Shown: piece after piece, positions 21,394 through 34,883 of the stretch
How positions within the stretch are numbered: position 1 is the first letter of the stretch
Layout: each line of letters begins with the position of its first letter
Source of the DNA: Nephromyces sp. MM_2019
Lineage: Eukaryota; Apicomplexa; Aconoidasida; Nephromycida
Assembly: GCA_015657535.1 (NCBI GenBank)
Contig: JADHZB010002059.1
Coordinates: 13,254 to 69,735, forward strand
Reading direction: 5' to 3'
Length of the DNA: 56,482 bases
Notes under the pieces: model-generated
What the model saw: only the letters and a program-made list of their open reading frames with translations
Databases searched by the model: none
Told to the model about the DNA's origin: nothing
Made by a program: the position numbers and the translations under genes

Positions 21394-22078
21394 TTAGATT
21401 AACATACACTCAACATACATATAGAATTATTGAAACACCAATATTTTTTATTCTCCCATAAATGATACAAAATTATATAAATTGTTAGATATTCACACAC
21501 ACGTTTCAACACATACAACTCTGTATATATATTTGTAACATTAATAATATATACATGCATTATTTGTGTCGGTAAAAATGATATATTGACAAACTTATTT
21601 CGATAACATTGTGCTAATACTTTATAATTTCCAAGATTATAAAATTTTTCAAAACTTGATCAATTTTTTTAAAAGGTCGTAATTGTAAATTTTATTGTTT
21701 TAAGCTCAGTCAAACTTTTTATAAATTCAATATACATTGGTGATAAAGTATTTGTTTAATATACTTATTTAAAAAATTAAACTAAAATATATATAAATTA
21801 GTATGTAGATATACTATTAAAAGTTACATTTTCGCATATAATTTATATTGTAGAATACATATATCTAGCTCATTATAAATTTAATCACCTGCTTAAGCTT
21901 GTTTGTCATCCTTAAAAGAGCTGTTTATGACTAAAATATTATACAAAACAGGGAAAATATAATTTTTCTATACACAAGGTATATTTAGATAAGATCAATA
22001 CATCCAAGGAAATAATTAATTATTGTGTTTCATTAGCTGTATACAAATAATCTCCACAAAGGCTTATTTTGTGATTAG
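21394..22078. other. Convergent intergenic gap
   Basis: The ABC-F gene and the minus-strand GOST gene converge here, so this 685-bp gap should contain both 3' UTRs. AT-rich; a short ACACACAC patch at about 21490. No gene seen. Confidence 0.6.
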
Positions 22079-24421
22079 TTAGTTACCTGATTTTAATTCA
22101 ATTTCTAGTTGATCTTGATATGCTGTTTGCTTTGATTTTATTGAACTTGAAGGTCGCCCAATTATTAAAGGTGCTATATTGTTAACAGGTGGCTTTTCCT
22201 ATATATTTCCGTATATTTAAGAATATGTGATTGGAATGATTAGTAGAATTATAAAGAATTAGGGGATTACGCAATAAGTGATAAAGTTATATAAGTTTAA
22301 TGGATTTATACACACATTTCAAATAGAGTGAATTGAGTCATAAAGTAGATAAATACATAAAATACATATATATAACAGAAGTTATAAGTAGCCAAACATG
22401 AACACATACGTTGAATTTAGAAAGCTCTCGTGTTTTCGAAATCGTTTCATCATCACTATCATCAAAGGCAAATTCATCACTCCAAACATCAAAATCATTA
22501 TCGAATTCATCAGCTTCTCTCAACTCAATGAAATATGCTAAGCGTTTTGATTTCGAGTTGGGCCTCCATAAAATCATCAAGAATGCCAAAACGGAAAGAA
22601 AAACAAGGAATGGTATTACATCTTCAATTACATACAGAAACTTCCATATTCTCCAAATAGGCTGTACATACATGTAAGTTGAAAGAAAATGTTTATGAAG
22701 TTGTATTTTTGTTGTAAAAAGGTTTGGTGAAGAGTGAATGTGTTTCTGATATTAGCTAATTTTGGCTTGGTTGTCGTATATGTGCTATAGTCCACACGCT
22801 GTTCATTGGGTATACATCTTTGAATTTAACATATTTCACACACTGTGAGCTCAATATATATATCTCACATTATGAATTTAATATATGTATATAGAAATCA
22901 AAGGTGTGCTTATAAATAGGAAATTCTGTGAGAGTGAGTTTATGTATACAATGAGATAGAATTTACCATAGTAATAATGAAATTTCCAGCTAAAGCAAAT
23001 ATTGTACCTATAACGACTGACATAAGTAAACAAACCAAAAGCTTCTTGAAGATTTGTAGTTTTTCGTATTGACGATTCATTTCTAGTTCCTATATAAATG
23101 TGAATTTTTGATAGATAATAATATGTCCATTATTTATGTATGCTGTATTTAACATTTTTATTACCGACAAAAGTCCCATAAGTGAAGTGAATATCCAGAA
23201 TATAAGGATAAAATATGTAACTGTAGAAGGCAGTATAAGGAAGATTATAACCCAAAATGATGTGTTTGAAAATTTAGAAACCTCTGCGATGGTTACCCTG
23301 TTTACAAACAAGATGGGTCAGGAATTATGTGTGGGCGAGATGGATGTTATGTATGCTATGTAATTGATGCATGCATAGAAAAATATTGTATTTCAAGGAG
23401 ACCATCAGGACAATACAGCTATTGTCATATAGGTATAAATATAAAACCAAATCTAGCTACATATTGCGTTTGATCACCTCGATGTTTCCACTATGATAAA
23501 AATGAAAATAAAGATTTGAATATTACGGATAGTTTTGGGCTCTAGATGAGGCTTAGTTACACCCCAACCCAAACTAGCTAACAAGATTAAAACGAATGAA
23601 AAACAGTTTAGCATTACATAGCTCAATATGGAGGCTATTAGCTGAATTTGGTTACGATATCCTAAGATGTTCCAATTTTTCAAATAGATGAACTTCAGAA
23701 ACGTATGTAGCACACCAATAAGCAATATAACTGTCACAAAGTAGTGAAAGGGTATAAGATTTGCCTTCTCTTTGAGCATGATAAATATCCATAGACCCAA
23801 GAGGACTAAGAATGTGATAAGTAATCCATAGTAAAAGTCAAGCCTCTTAAATAAATTGCCAGGTAGAAAGCCAAATGAATTTTGTATTTTAACTTTGCCA
23901 CTAATGGTTGCCTTTGATTTATTGTGGCAGTTTGTGAGCACGAGGTAGTATGCATCTGTTTTGTTAATGGCCTTTGTTTGAGGCTCATTTTCTTCAGTTG
24001 TAATTGTAAATGTGTAAGTGTTTGGCAACTCTTTTATGCTATAGGTTGATGGACAAATGTCTGAGGTTTCATTTAAACAACATAGGCCACTCGAGTTCTT
24101 ATTAAACGTAGCTGCATCTATCAAGGAAATTTGTGTACTAGTATAATCAGAAAAATCCTCAGAACCATCAGGTGTTAAAACAAAATTACTGAACGTGATC
24201 TTTGGCTCAGTTATATTGGGTAACCACCAGCGGAACCCCTTATTTTTTGATTGATCAAACAAATCCTTTGAATCATACAAGAAGAAAGGTTCTTTGTAAA
24301 TTATTGGTTCAGTAGACGATGGTATGTTTTGGTTAACAAAGGGAATAGTCTGAGCGTGTGTTGAATATACCCAAGTTAGCAGAAAAATAAAATAGTGTGT
24401 GAGGAGTAATTTTGGAAACAT
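22079..24421 (-). CDS. GOST-family seven-transmembrane protein (TMEM87/GPR107-like), 5 exons
   Basis: Exons on the minus strand: 24421-23478, 23297-23165, 23089-22967, 22661-22410, 22198-22079 (TAA). Phases agree and the joined frame is 523 residues, close to human TMEM87 (~555). It starts with a signal peptide (YFIFLLTWVYSTHAQ), then an Asn-glycosylatable lumenal domain with Cys in SSGLCCLNE, DICPS and LTNCHN, like the GOLD-type domain of the family. Seven helices follow; the block ASLGWGVTKPHL after the third is the family hallmark. After the seventh comes MILWRPNSKSKRLAYF, matching the WRPSxNNQRxAF segment of TMEM87, then an acidic tail. Family members sit in the Golgi/endosomal system; Plasmodium SR10 is an annotated apicomplexan relative. 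The last exon could alternatively splice onward, but TAA follows at once. Confidence 0.9.
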
Positions 24422-27390
24422 GTTTACTGATATTAGGTCTTTGGAGAGTGGATTCGATCAAATAAATAAACAATAGAGAGGAGCACGATAATTGAGCTTA
24501 GATAAAGTCAATGATTCATTTGTATAATTATATCTCTCATAGACAAGTAGAAATAGGTGTTTAATTGAAATCCACCCAATTCAGGGGCAAATTTTAAAGT
24601 TCACTAAGAGGCCATTTAGCTCTAAAATTGTAGAGACATAATAATAAGTAGCACAGAATATATGTACTTGGTTAAGAATTCAATGTAAAGATAGGCCTCT
24701 GGTGTTAGAATTTTGAAGAATTAGTGCAATGTTAGGTATTAGCTTTGTGAGTTTAATTTAAGGGTTCTCTATAGTATATTATATTTAATGCTCTTGTTGT
24801 GTTTGTTTGGAAGCTACTATGGTAGCTATTTAATTTTGGGTTGTTTGTGTCAAATGGATGTGACCGTGGTATTCGGTAGAGTTTGCTATTGTTTTTGATG
24901 GGTTTTGCTGTGGAATTTGTTGCAAAGTGTGCTGTCAGTGCTAAGACCTATGTTTAGGTGTTATCCATTAGATGTTGTGGAGTTGTGTTGGATTGTGCGT
25001 GTTATATGTTGAAGTTTATTATGCCAAAATTAATAAAGATATTTGCATAGATAGGAAGTAAATTCTGAGATTATTAAATTTTGTTGTAAAGTTGTATATA
25101 GATTTTATATAATAATTTGAGTAAATTCAAAATTGGGGTGAAGGCTTGCACATTGAGGACAATTTCTTTAACTGGAAGTGTAGCTTTGATCTAATGTTAT
25201 GTATAATCTTATGTTTCAGTATGGGCGATTTGGTTAGAGGTGTAGAGTAGGTATAAGGGGGTGTGCGGTAAGTTGTCTCTAATGAGTAGTGTTTTATGTG
25301 TTAGTAATATGTGTGTATAACGTTTTATTATGTTCGTATGGGTGTTTGTGTGTGTTGACGCCGCTTATCTTTGGTTTCGTGTGTAGCATGTGTGTTTGTA
25401 ACATGTTTGTGCGTAGCAGTAGTGTGGGTGTGTATGTGTGTGTTGGTGTGGGTGTGTTTATCGTCTTTGCGCAGTAGCTTTTGCATGAATTATTTATGTG
25501 TGCTGAAAGATAGGTGACATTAATGTTGATTAATCCACATACTCATGCTAGGTTCGTGTTGCTTGTTAGATAAGTGCAGCTTGTGCAAACTACTGGAAGC
25601 AAGTCTATTAACTGTAGTACTACGTGACTCTCTCCATGTATGTCTAGTAGCTGTGTTAGTTTAGTGTTTACAAATTTGATTTGCCTTAAAATGATAAAAA
25701 TGTGTAAATTGTACAAGTCTGTTATGGTGTTAAAAAATTGCATATATGCCACAATTTGATATTTAATCAGCAACCACTTTTATTATTATACTAGCTGTGA
25801 GGATGCATTAACTAAAATAAGTGTTCATGCATTGTGCTACCCTTATGCATGTGCGTGGGTCTAAGCAAATACCCATAGCTACAGGCAGTTTCCCAATTTA
25901 TTTTAATAATCGATTAGTTGTAAGCTCACATCATTAAATGTTCTATATTCATTTATATTACTTAGGATTAAAAATTTTGATAAATGAATTAAAATTTGAA
26001 TGAGAATTCTCAATGTCAAATTTTGGAATTTGATAGTATTGAATTAGCAAGTTTATATGAAGTCTTATGTTAACATGCACATTCATCACAATTGTATTAC
26101 AATATGTCTAATTTAATTCAATAATTTCATTAGGAAATTCTCTAGTTTTTATATGAACTTTGAGCTCCTAAATAGATTAATTTTAAACTTAAAGTGTTTA
26201 ATTTGTTTTATACTACGTATGAAATTTTACAAGATTTGCAGAAGGAATATTTTTGAATAATTTCTTCATAGTACACAACCTACATGTAATGCCATGTAAT
26301 AAATGCCTTAACACATGTGTGATGTATAATGTGTTTGTTTTCCTTGAAAGAATTAAAACTAAAGAGAATCTGTTTTGTCTGGAGTTGTTTAAAATAACTT
26401 ATTTGATAATACTATTAAGGATCCTTGTAATATTTAAATAAATTATATATCCATTAATTGGGTGTTTCCAATATAATATATATCTCTATTGTATGAAATC
26501 GGTGTTATTGCGACAAATTTTGGATTTATATATATAGTTTTGGAGATTAGTATATATAAATTAAGGTTATGGCATTTACGTGATATTGATTATTAAATAT
26601 ATATATATATAAAGTCTAATCATAAGTATGTGTAATTTAAGTGATGTAAAGATTTTAAGCATTATAAAGAGGTTCATTTCGCTTCAAAGAATTTATAATA
26701 TTAGTTTTAAAATAAATCATTTTCAAATTGGAAAAAAACATTAATTTCTTACAAACAACACTTTCCCTGAAAAAATTTATTCTTTTTATATTGGAAAAGT
26801 ATTCAATTTTAATTAAGTCAAATTAGAGTAAGCATTTATTAAAGGGGTAAAGGTGAGAAGACTGTTGTTCAATATTACAACCTAGACTGAAAAACGTTAG
26901 ACTTGTATTGAAAGTTAGTCGTCTACCACATGAGTGCCTGTAGATTTATCATACTTTAAAAACTGTGTTGCACTACTACTCCGTGTTTGTATAGAAAATT
27001 CAATAAACTAAGGGCTCACACATATTTGCACATATATAAAAGACTTTTTAAGAATCTCTAGCTCATTAGTGTACGATCAAATCAACAGATTATAAAACCA
27101 TATCCTTGAATTTTCATAAAAGATTTTAAAATAATAATAATTAATTTAACATATTCGTATGAAATATCACTACATTTTTACTTTTGATTATTCACTATTT
27201 AGATAGAAGTTTTTATTTAGGTAGTTTCAACAAAAAACCTAAAGAATAAAAATATCAGGAGGAAATAAGTTATAAAGTAGATAGCAATACGAACTGTACA
27301 CATAGGTGTGATCCCCGTTCAAAACAAGTAAAACTATTTCGAAGACTGATGAACTTCACTTTTCTTTTAAAATTTTTCGCCCTATTTTAG
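24422..27390. other. Long intergenic region with G/T-rich stretch
   Basis: Upstream of the GOST start and downstream of the acylated protein. Positions ~24780-25480 are unusually G/T-rich on the plus strand (GTGTGTTGG-like runs); the remainder is plain AT-rich. No splice-consistent exon, tRNA or repeat family was recognised. A noncoding transcript is possible but unsupported. Confidence 0.5.
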
Positions 27391-27948
27391 TTAGTTGAGT
27401 AATGGCGCGTCAGACAAATCCATATTGACACAGATTGGGCACAAGTTTTCTTCGCACATCTCATTTAGATCACAACCACATTGTGTTGATATATATTTAG
27501 CTACCTGATCAACTACAGTCATGTCACATGGGGTGACCGAACGACCTGTAATCATGGCCGCACCTGTATGAGTTGCAACTCTAATTTCCTTAACAGTTTT
27601 TGGTGGCTCCTCTGTAGGCATAACAGCTGAACCTTCTTGCCCAGTAGACATTGTACCGACAGAACCTACTTCATCTGGCATTACCATAGGTCCAGCTTGC
27701 TCTTCTTCATCATGAGTAGGCTCCATATCGACAGGTTGAGTATCAGGCTCAGGAGTTTCTTTTGGTTCTGGTGTTTCTTCTGGTTCTGGGGTTTCTTCTG
27801 CTGCCTTTCCTTCATTTTCTTTAGCAGCCCTAGCTTCAGCTTCTTCTTTTTCTCTTTGCTCCTGAGCTGCTTTCTCAGCTCTTTCTCGCTCTTCTATTTC
27901 CTTAGCTTCATCTCGCTTAGGCTTCACTTTGGAACTTTTGCAGCCCAT
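27391..27948 (-). CDS. Small acidic protein with N-terminal myristoylation/palmitoylation motif
   Basis: Single-exon, 185 residues. It begins MGCKSSKVKPK: Gly2 with Ser6 fits N-myristoylation and Cys3 fits palmitoylation, the dual-acyl signal for stable membrane attachment. Residues ~13-50 are a charged helix (Glu/Lys/Ala/Arg-rich). Next is a PEPEETPEPKETPEPD repeat, a Met/Pro/Glu-rich linker, and a C-terminal ~60 residues with seven Cys (PCDM, TQCGCDLNEMCEENLCPICVN) that could bind metal or form contacts. I recognise no named family. The arrangement resembles small acylated proteins of the apicomplexan pellicle, but that is inference only. It is richer in GC than its surroundings, as expected for coding DNA. 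Confidence 0.8.
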   Translation of the reverse strand: MGCKSSKVKPKRDEAKEIEERERAEKAAQEQREKEEAEARAAKENEGKAAEETPEPEETPEPKETPEPDTQPVDMEPTHDEEEQAGPMVMPDEVGSVGTMSTGQEGSAVMPTEEPPKTVKEIRVATHTGAAMITGRSVTPCDMTVVDQVAKYISTQCGCDLNEMCEENLCPICVNMDLSDAPLLN

Positions 27949-29504
27949 TCTGATTACTTATATTTATGACTGCAAAAAACACAACTCAGTATATGGTATA
28001 TATATCTATTATGATCAACTTATTAACTGCCATGAATAATAGTTTTCGAATATTTCTAATTAGATTCATCCAAATTTTTTATTTCTAGCTAGAATAATTT
28101 CTCTTGTTTAATAGTGTAATTTACATGGAAAGAAGCTATAACTTTGGATTTAAGTATGAAATCTTTCGAAATTCAAAATTTGAAGGGATTGAAATAGCAT
28201 ATATTCGTTAATTTACACCCACTAACTCCCGATTGACAGAAAGAATTTGTGTGAAAAAATTAATTTGACAAATCCTCAAGTTAAGACTGACACACGATTG
28301 GTAAATATTACTAACTAGTGATTGCTACAAGAATAAACAGCTTAAATCTTATTTATGAATTAATATTATCAATAATTTAATAAGATCAAATACTTTAAGA
28401 CATTTCCCAGCCAATGTTTAGCATGATTATAATATCAAAGAATTCAAGTACTAAAAATTTCTACACACTATCCAAATAACTGGCAATCAATATTTTTTTT
28501 ATAAAAGGATAGAATACTACTCACTTTAAATTATGTAAGCTACATTCCTATGACATTTCTAAATTGTTTTTGTAATAACTTTTACCTTCGCATACATATT
28601 ATATATGAATGAATGATCGATCAAACTTACATTCAATTCAATGGAAATAATTCCTATATGCTTTCGTCAAGGTTATCCTACAAACGAGTTTAATATACTT
28701 GGAAATTTTTAAATTAGCAAGGAGATGGAGTTGAGCGTATAAGAATTTACGTATCTTGACTAAAAAACAATAGAAATAAGATTTATTATTAAAAATTTAT
28801 CAAAAATCAATTAACAAAGAGAAATTTTGATTTCAATGAAAATTTTAATCAAGTATTCCTGCTTTACAGTATTTATATTGGCTAAAGTTTTGAAAATCCT
28901 TCTTTAACAGGAGACTAGTAAATTTCAGGCTTTCTATTCTATTTTTTAATGGGACTGGTAATTCTATTTCTGGAAAAGTTTCCAATCATATATCTATTAA
29001 TTCAAATTATTACTAACTAGAATAACAAGCTAAAATTTTTTAGAAATTTTTCTGCAATCACAAAAATTCATCAATGATAGTTGCGATTTATTAAATAAAC
29101 TTCTAGGCCTGAAGATTCTGGTATAATTTTAATATTTTTGAACTCTTTAGAGTTCTATTTTACTAGCTGAATGCTTTTTTGAATGCTGGGTCGGATATAT
29201 ATATGTATAATTGAATTTATTGGAAACATCTTTAGTTTTGTGATTTTCACTAAAATGTTCGAATTTAAAAATTAGTTTAATTTTTGAGAAATTAAAGATT
29301 AAGAAATTATTTTAACTTGCATATATAATTACTCGTATTTGAAAATCAAATTTATAATTTAAAAATAAAAAGAGTTATTCAAAGTGAATAAGCTCATTTA
29401 ATTTTAAAAAAGTGAAAAAAAATACACTTGGGACAAGTACTGGTCCCAAATTTGTTTTGGTTATAAATGAATAAATGTGATAGCTTTTATAGAAAAAGAA
29501 TGTT
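27949..29504. other. Intergenic, AT-rich
   Basis: Between the acylated protein start and the helicase stop, both on the minus strand. Very AT-rich with many short T and A runs; nothing recognised beyond presumed UTR and promoter sequence. Confidence 0.6.
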
Positions 29505-32500
29505 TCAGGTTGGATCTCTTTTACTGCTTGTCTTTTGGTACTCGATGATCTCCATGTCTTGGTTTTGCGTAGTCAAAATCTGTATATGCAATAGAATAGA
29601 TTTTTTATATTAAGCTTGTTTAAAAACTTGTGAGAAAAATTTTTATGAAAAAGATTTTCTATATGTGTAAGTTATAAGTATAGCCATATTCTTATAATTC
29701 TTTAGAGTTACCTCTAAAAAGTTGTTTTGATTATAGTCAACGAAAGTTACGCTTCGACCTAATAAAAATTCGGTGGGTTAAAAGAATCTTGAAACTTAAA
29801 AATTATTCTAAAACTGTTCGACTTGTTGTGTTGAAACAATATTGGAAAGTATATTTAAATTCACCTTTTCGACCGGAACGGCCTGTTCTTCCAATCCGAT
29901 GTGTGTAATCTTCAAGAGATCTTGGGCACGAATAATTTATTACGAGTGCAACCGAGGTTATGTCAATTCCTCTTTGCAACAAATCAGTAGAAATAAGCAC
30001 TTTCGTATTTTTTGAGGCAAAATTTTCCATAATCTAAGATAATGTGTGTTTATTAGTTAAGTACGAAATTAAGATGTTAGAGGAATATAATCGTCGTATG
30101 AATAGCGAACTGAAATAAATGGAATAGTAAAAAATTATAAAGTAAAAAGATTACCATGGTTCTTTCAGGCTGTGTTAAACCGCCATGGATATATTGGAGG
30201 TGTACTTGTTTGATTGTTTGTTTCAGCTTCGTCACTAAAAACTCAGCGTCTAATGTAATAAAAAGGTAGTAAATTTGAAATTTTTAGAGATTCTAAAGTA
30301 GTTCTTTATAGGTTTAATTTTAAGTTTTCTAATATTTAAAAAGAAGGATAATCTGCGTGAGTTAGTTTCCTCTGACTAATCTCGAAAATAGATTAGGGAT
30401 TTACCTTTTCGTGTGTTACAAAAAATTATTGCCTTTTTGTTGTCAAGCTGTAGGATTTCAGTTTTAATCACCTCTAACTTATAGTTCAATTCCATCTGGT
30501 GCTCCTATAGAGTGTATACATGATTGAAATCATGTTCTTAAATTAGTACAAGTAATGACTTGTTACCTTCGATATATGTAGTACTTGTTTTATTGATTTG
30601 GCAATTTGGGTTTTCAGTTCAGCTGATTAAGGTTATTGGGTAAATTGGTTAGTTATTTGTAATTAGATTTAAGTTTAATGTTGTAGAAAACACCATTGCT
30701 CTAAGATTCTGCTAACCATGAGTTGAAACTTTGAAACAGGGTCTTTTAGAAAGATCAGAAATAATATTATTTAAGCTTTGATCCCAAGAGGCAGAGAAGT
30801 AAAGGGTTTGGCGATCTTCAGATAAGTTTAAAGAAAGAAATTTGACCAATGGATAAGTATCAGCATCAAACATTCTGATTAATAGCGTATATAAACTAGT
30901 ATATATGAATGGAAAGATTAAAGCACGTTGAAATCAATCTGATGAAATTTATTTGGGACGGTTGAATGGCTTAGTATTGTGGCAAATACGGTATAGGATG
31001 CTTACTTGTCAGCCTCATCAACTACCAAAAATGAGACTCGGCCCAAATTGAAATTAGTATCACTTTTCAGGAGTCCGATAAGCCTACCAAGTGATGCTAC
31101 AAGTATATCAGCAATACCCGCTATTTTATTCCTATATTCATTTTTGGTACTTATTCCTAATCCTCCGTGGGAACAATAAACTTTTAATTTATTTTCACCA
31201 TCATCTTTCAATTCACAGAGCTCTGATGTGACTTGGGCAATTTGTTTAGCCAACTCTCGAGTAGGTGATAATACTAAACAAATGGGGCCATCATCAGCTC
31301 TAATAGCCTCTTGTCGCATAATATGGAGGAATGCCGGGATTAAAAAAGAGAGTGTCTTTCCACTTCCAGTTTCCGCTATTGCTAGAACATCATAACAGTT
31401 CATTATAATGGGCCATGTCTTGAAAATATTGAAAAAGTTTATACAATTGAATATAATATCAAAAGTAGGTATAAAAATTGTGTAAATTAGTTCGATAAGC
31501 GAATCGTAATTTTGTGTGCTTTTAAGGTTTGGATCAGCGAGTCTTTAGAAAATAAACTTCAATAAGATAAATGGCTAAATAAAAAGTTTATATAAATCAA
31601 GAGTCTTACCTGCATTTGAATTGGTGTAGGAGTGTTAAACTTCCACTTAGCGATATATTCCATGACATATTTAGGAAAAATCTCAGTATCAAACCTACTG
31701 ATCGGAGTTGGTATTGATACTAAAAACGTATGCAAAATTGTCAACACTATAAAGAGAAAAATGACTCATGTATGTTACTAACAATTATCAGGTGCCTGGA
31801 CAAAGATGTTATTTCTCTCTCGAATCTTATCGGCTTCTTCTTTTGATATTGCTTTCAAGGTTGGGTGTTCATCATATTCGGACCAATTGACAGGAGGATG
31901 TTCTCTAATGGGTCTTTTGATCATATCATCAGTCAAATTCCCGAAATTATACCGTTTAGATGGCTTATATTTTGGGCTGGCCTCTTCATCATTATTGTAT
32001 GAGTTTGAGTTATAAGGGTCATGGTATCTTTGTTTCTGTGGTATTTGAGTTTTCAAATAATTAATTTGATCAGTAAGCGTTTTTGCTATATCTTCAAATT
32101 TCTGTAATTGATCCTTGCTAGCTGCTTCAAGCTGTGCTATTTTTTTTCTATTTTCTTTTTCCTTTAATTTCATTTTCTCTAGTTTGGAGTAGGAGGGTTG
32201 ATCGTGTTTATAATAATCGTCAGGGCTCTCATCATCTGAGTCTGAATAATATTTGCTTTTGGTGTTTCTTTTATCAGTGTTACTTTTCTTATTGCTAGAT
32301 TGATGTCTTCTTAACGTAGTATGTTGGCTAGGGTATGAAGTTGAGCTGACTTTATTATACGAGTCTTGATTAAGCTGGTTATACATCGATAAGTTATTAA
32401 AATCTTGATCGTAACTATGTATCTTCTTGGGCTTTGTTATATCAGTGGAGGAATCAATATAGCTATCTTCTGAATCGTATTCGTATATGTTAGGTTCGTC

Positions 32501-32629
32501 ATGGTAATGGGAGTGAGGTATGAGGTTAGCACCGCTTTTTTTTAATTGTTCACTGCGTTCTTGGAAAGCTTCAAAATCCTTAGCTTTCTTTGAAAGTAAT
32601 GATAACTTGCTATTTTGGTCAGGCATCAT
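29505..32629 (-). CDS. DEAD-box RNA helicase (p68/Dbp2-like), 10 exons
   Basis: Exons: 32629-31783, 31719-31610, 31418-31006, 30874-30717, 30622-30567, 30504-30405, 30249-30155, 30033-29865, 29758-29712, 29579-29505. Phases agree; 689 residues. The N-terminal 280 residues are low-complexity, with Ser/Asp/Tyr-rich and Lys/Glu coiled-coil parts. Core motifs in order: Q motif (isolated F ~291, TPTPIQ ~313-318), I AETGSGKT (334-341), Ia PTRELA (371-376), II DEAD (453-456), III SAS (484-486), [32 protein letters not shown]. It should unwind RNA duplexes with ATP, probably in the nucleus. Motif Ib is SLGRL instead of TPGRL, and motif III is SAS instead of SAT. The last exon is read in the frame phase 0 dictates; another frame ([13 protein letters not shown]) also looks protein-like, so the extreme C-terminus is less sure. 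Confidence 0.93.
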
Positions 32630-34883
32630 CTTGCTATATAATTTTCCTTGAGTGTCCTACTTTTCTGGTGGCGATGTGAAAAATATTTAAGTGCGTTTAA
32701 ACTTTTCCGTAAACCTGTATAAAACATAATTAGTCTTCATTGATTGTTGCATTGCTATTATATATTGCTAAATAAAAGTTGCAAGTTAAATTAAAAAAGA
32801 AGATAGCTAATTAATGAAGTTCATAACTATACACAAAAATTTTAGTTCAATTAGTTATACTTCGTTTTATATAGTTTCCTAAAAAGGTTTATAACTCATC
32901 CAAGTTCACAAAAATCAAACAATGGTATAATTAGTCTAGTTAAAACGAATTTAAATTTTTTCAGCTCAGTAGTAGTTTAAAGGGATTTAGGCTGGTAATT
33001 TACCATTGAGCCATTTCAATAGACCCGGCTATTAAATATAAAAATGTATAAAATTCGCTTCCTAAGTGTTTTGTATTATCTTATTTACTAAATATGCTTG
33101 CTCTAAAACAAAATGTGCTTAGCTTTAAGACCCAAAGGGTGTACAAACTTTGTAGAAATGAAACGTAGCTTTATTTAGATTATTTGTAATCTTAAAATAG
33201 TAAACTGACTACTCGCTCTCTCAATCAGGCTAGTAGAAATAGTTTATATTCAATATATCTCAATGTTTATCTGTCTCCTTAAAAAGCTTAATTTTAATGT
33301 CATTCATAATAATATACCATCAATAATTAGAGTTTTTTCGGCAGGGATATCAAATCTGGTATAGCTTACAAATGTGTGATAAAATATGACTGATTAGAAA
33401 AGTGCCCCATTTGATTGATATGATTTTCAAAAGTAAATTTTTTGAAAATTAGTTTACTTTGAACTGCAATTATAAATCTACGGAACATTTGGGCATTTGT
33501 ATATCTGCATCTTCAATCTCCTTTTTAAATACAAGTATTGATTACATAAAATTTGTTTGAGAAATATAATACATAAATTTCATTTGTTAGTTTGTGTTTG
33601 AACTAAGATAATCTTTGAAACAGTTGTGTCACAAGTTTATTATCTACCAACAGTGTATTTATCTCTAGATGACTTTATAATTCAAATGTTTATTTATATT
33701 TTGCTAGAAATAAATTGCCTAATAACTAAATAAAATATCAATTAAAAAATTTTTGATTAATATACTATAAAAAAGATACAAGCTCGGGTTTGAGTGAAAA
33801 AGGCTTAATATTTATTCAAAATTTAAATTCTTTGATGTAAAATTTTGGGGTACTACAAAGTGGTGGTGATAAATCTTTAAGATGAAAGGTTCACTACTAG
33901 CTTTGCAATGTATGAGAGTATACTCGTAGTGGGATATACTTGGGTGAATGTATAAAAGATACATTTATGCCTGTATATGTCGGAGATATATGTCTTGAAG
34001 GTTGGTATGAAATGAAATGTATAGCTGTCTTTGTGATTAAAGAGTTAGATATTTTGTTATCGAGTTTGTGGATATATAAAAATGGATTGTTCAGTTATGG
34101 GATCAGATTCGGTAATATAAATATATAGGCTTATAATAAACAATCTACAATAATAAAACAAAATTATTTGAGATTGTATCATAAATAATTTACATCTTGC
34201 ATAATTAGTGCAACTTTAGCTATTTCTATGTTATATAAAAAGTTGAAAATGCCTTTTAAATATCTTCAATCAATTGGACAGGAGGTGTTAAGCGAAAATT
34301 AATAAATTTTATTTCTATGTAATGTTGTATAATAAAATTTAAGACATCGAATAAGTGATGTTAGAATATGCAAATTCTGGTAAAACCCAAATTAGCTGTT
34401 AAGCTAAGGATCTGCTTAAGATATCGAAGCTCATCAAATGATGAGTTCAAAATAAAAAGCCCTAATACAAGAATTTTGAGAGTTGGCTAATATTTGATAA
34501 GTAGTTATGCCAATTTTAATTTTACATATAAAATCATAGCTCATCATTCGTCAACATTTAAAAACAATTCTAAAGTAATAAAAATTAATTAATGTAATTG
34601 ATTTGGTATTTTTTACCAGGATCGTATATAGTTTAAATTATTTGCCTAAAATCAAATGGCACCCAAAATTTATTTTGGGCTAGAAGATATATGTAGATGT
34701 TGAACTATTAAAGTAGTAAATTCCCATAATGTTTATCAATTCATAGTGTTCAAAGTTATAGGTGCTTTTCTTTAATTATTTAAAATTTTGTAATTTTAAA
34801 TAATTAACCTTATTCATGTCATGAGAAATTCTGGATAATAATTTTTTCAAAATTTTGAATTAACATTAAAATTTTGAAAAAAT
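32630..34883. other. Intergenic, AT-rich
   Basis: Between the helicase start and the C2-protein stop, both minus strand. AT-rich throughout. A 62-codon frame at 33940-34128 has no conserved features. No repeats or RNA genes recognised. Confidence 0.6.

Noticed and set aside
25289..25477. 62-codon Cys/Val-rich frame
   Set aside because: G/T-rich low-complexity sequence with no conserved motif or splice partner.
27637..27969. Plus-strand frame rich in Phe/Ser/Leu
   Set aside because: Antisense shadow of the Glu/Ala/Lys-rich acylated protein on the minus strand.
32940..33030. tRNA-like look on the minus strand (a GGCTCAATGGTAAA stretch)
   Set aside because: No T-arm consensus (GGTTCRANNCC), acceptor stem or anticodon arm can be drawn.
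33940..34128. 62-codon plus-strand frame in the gap between the helicase and C2 genes
   Set aside because: No homology signal that I can see, no splice partners, and expected by chance in a gap of this size.
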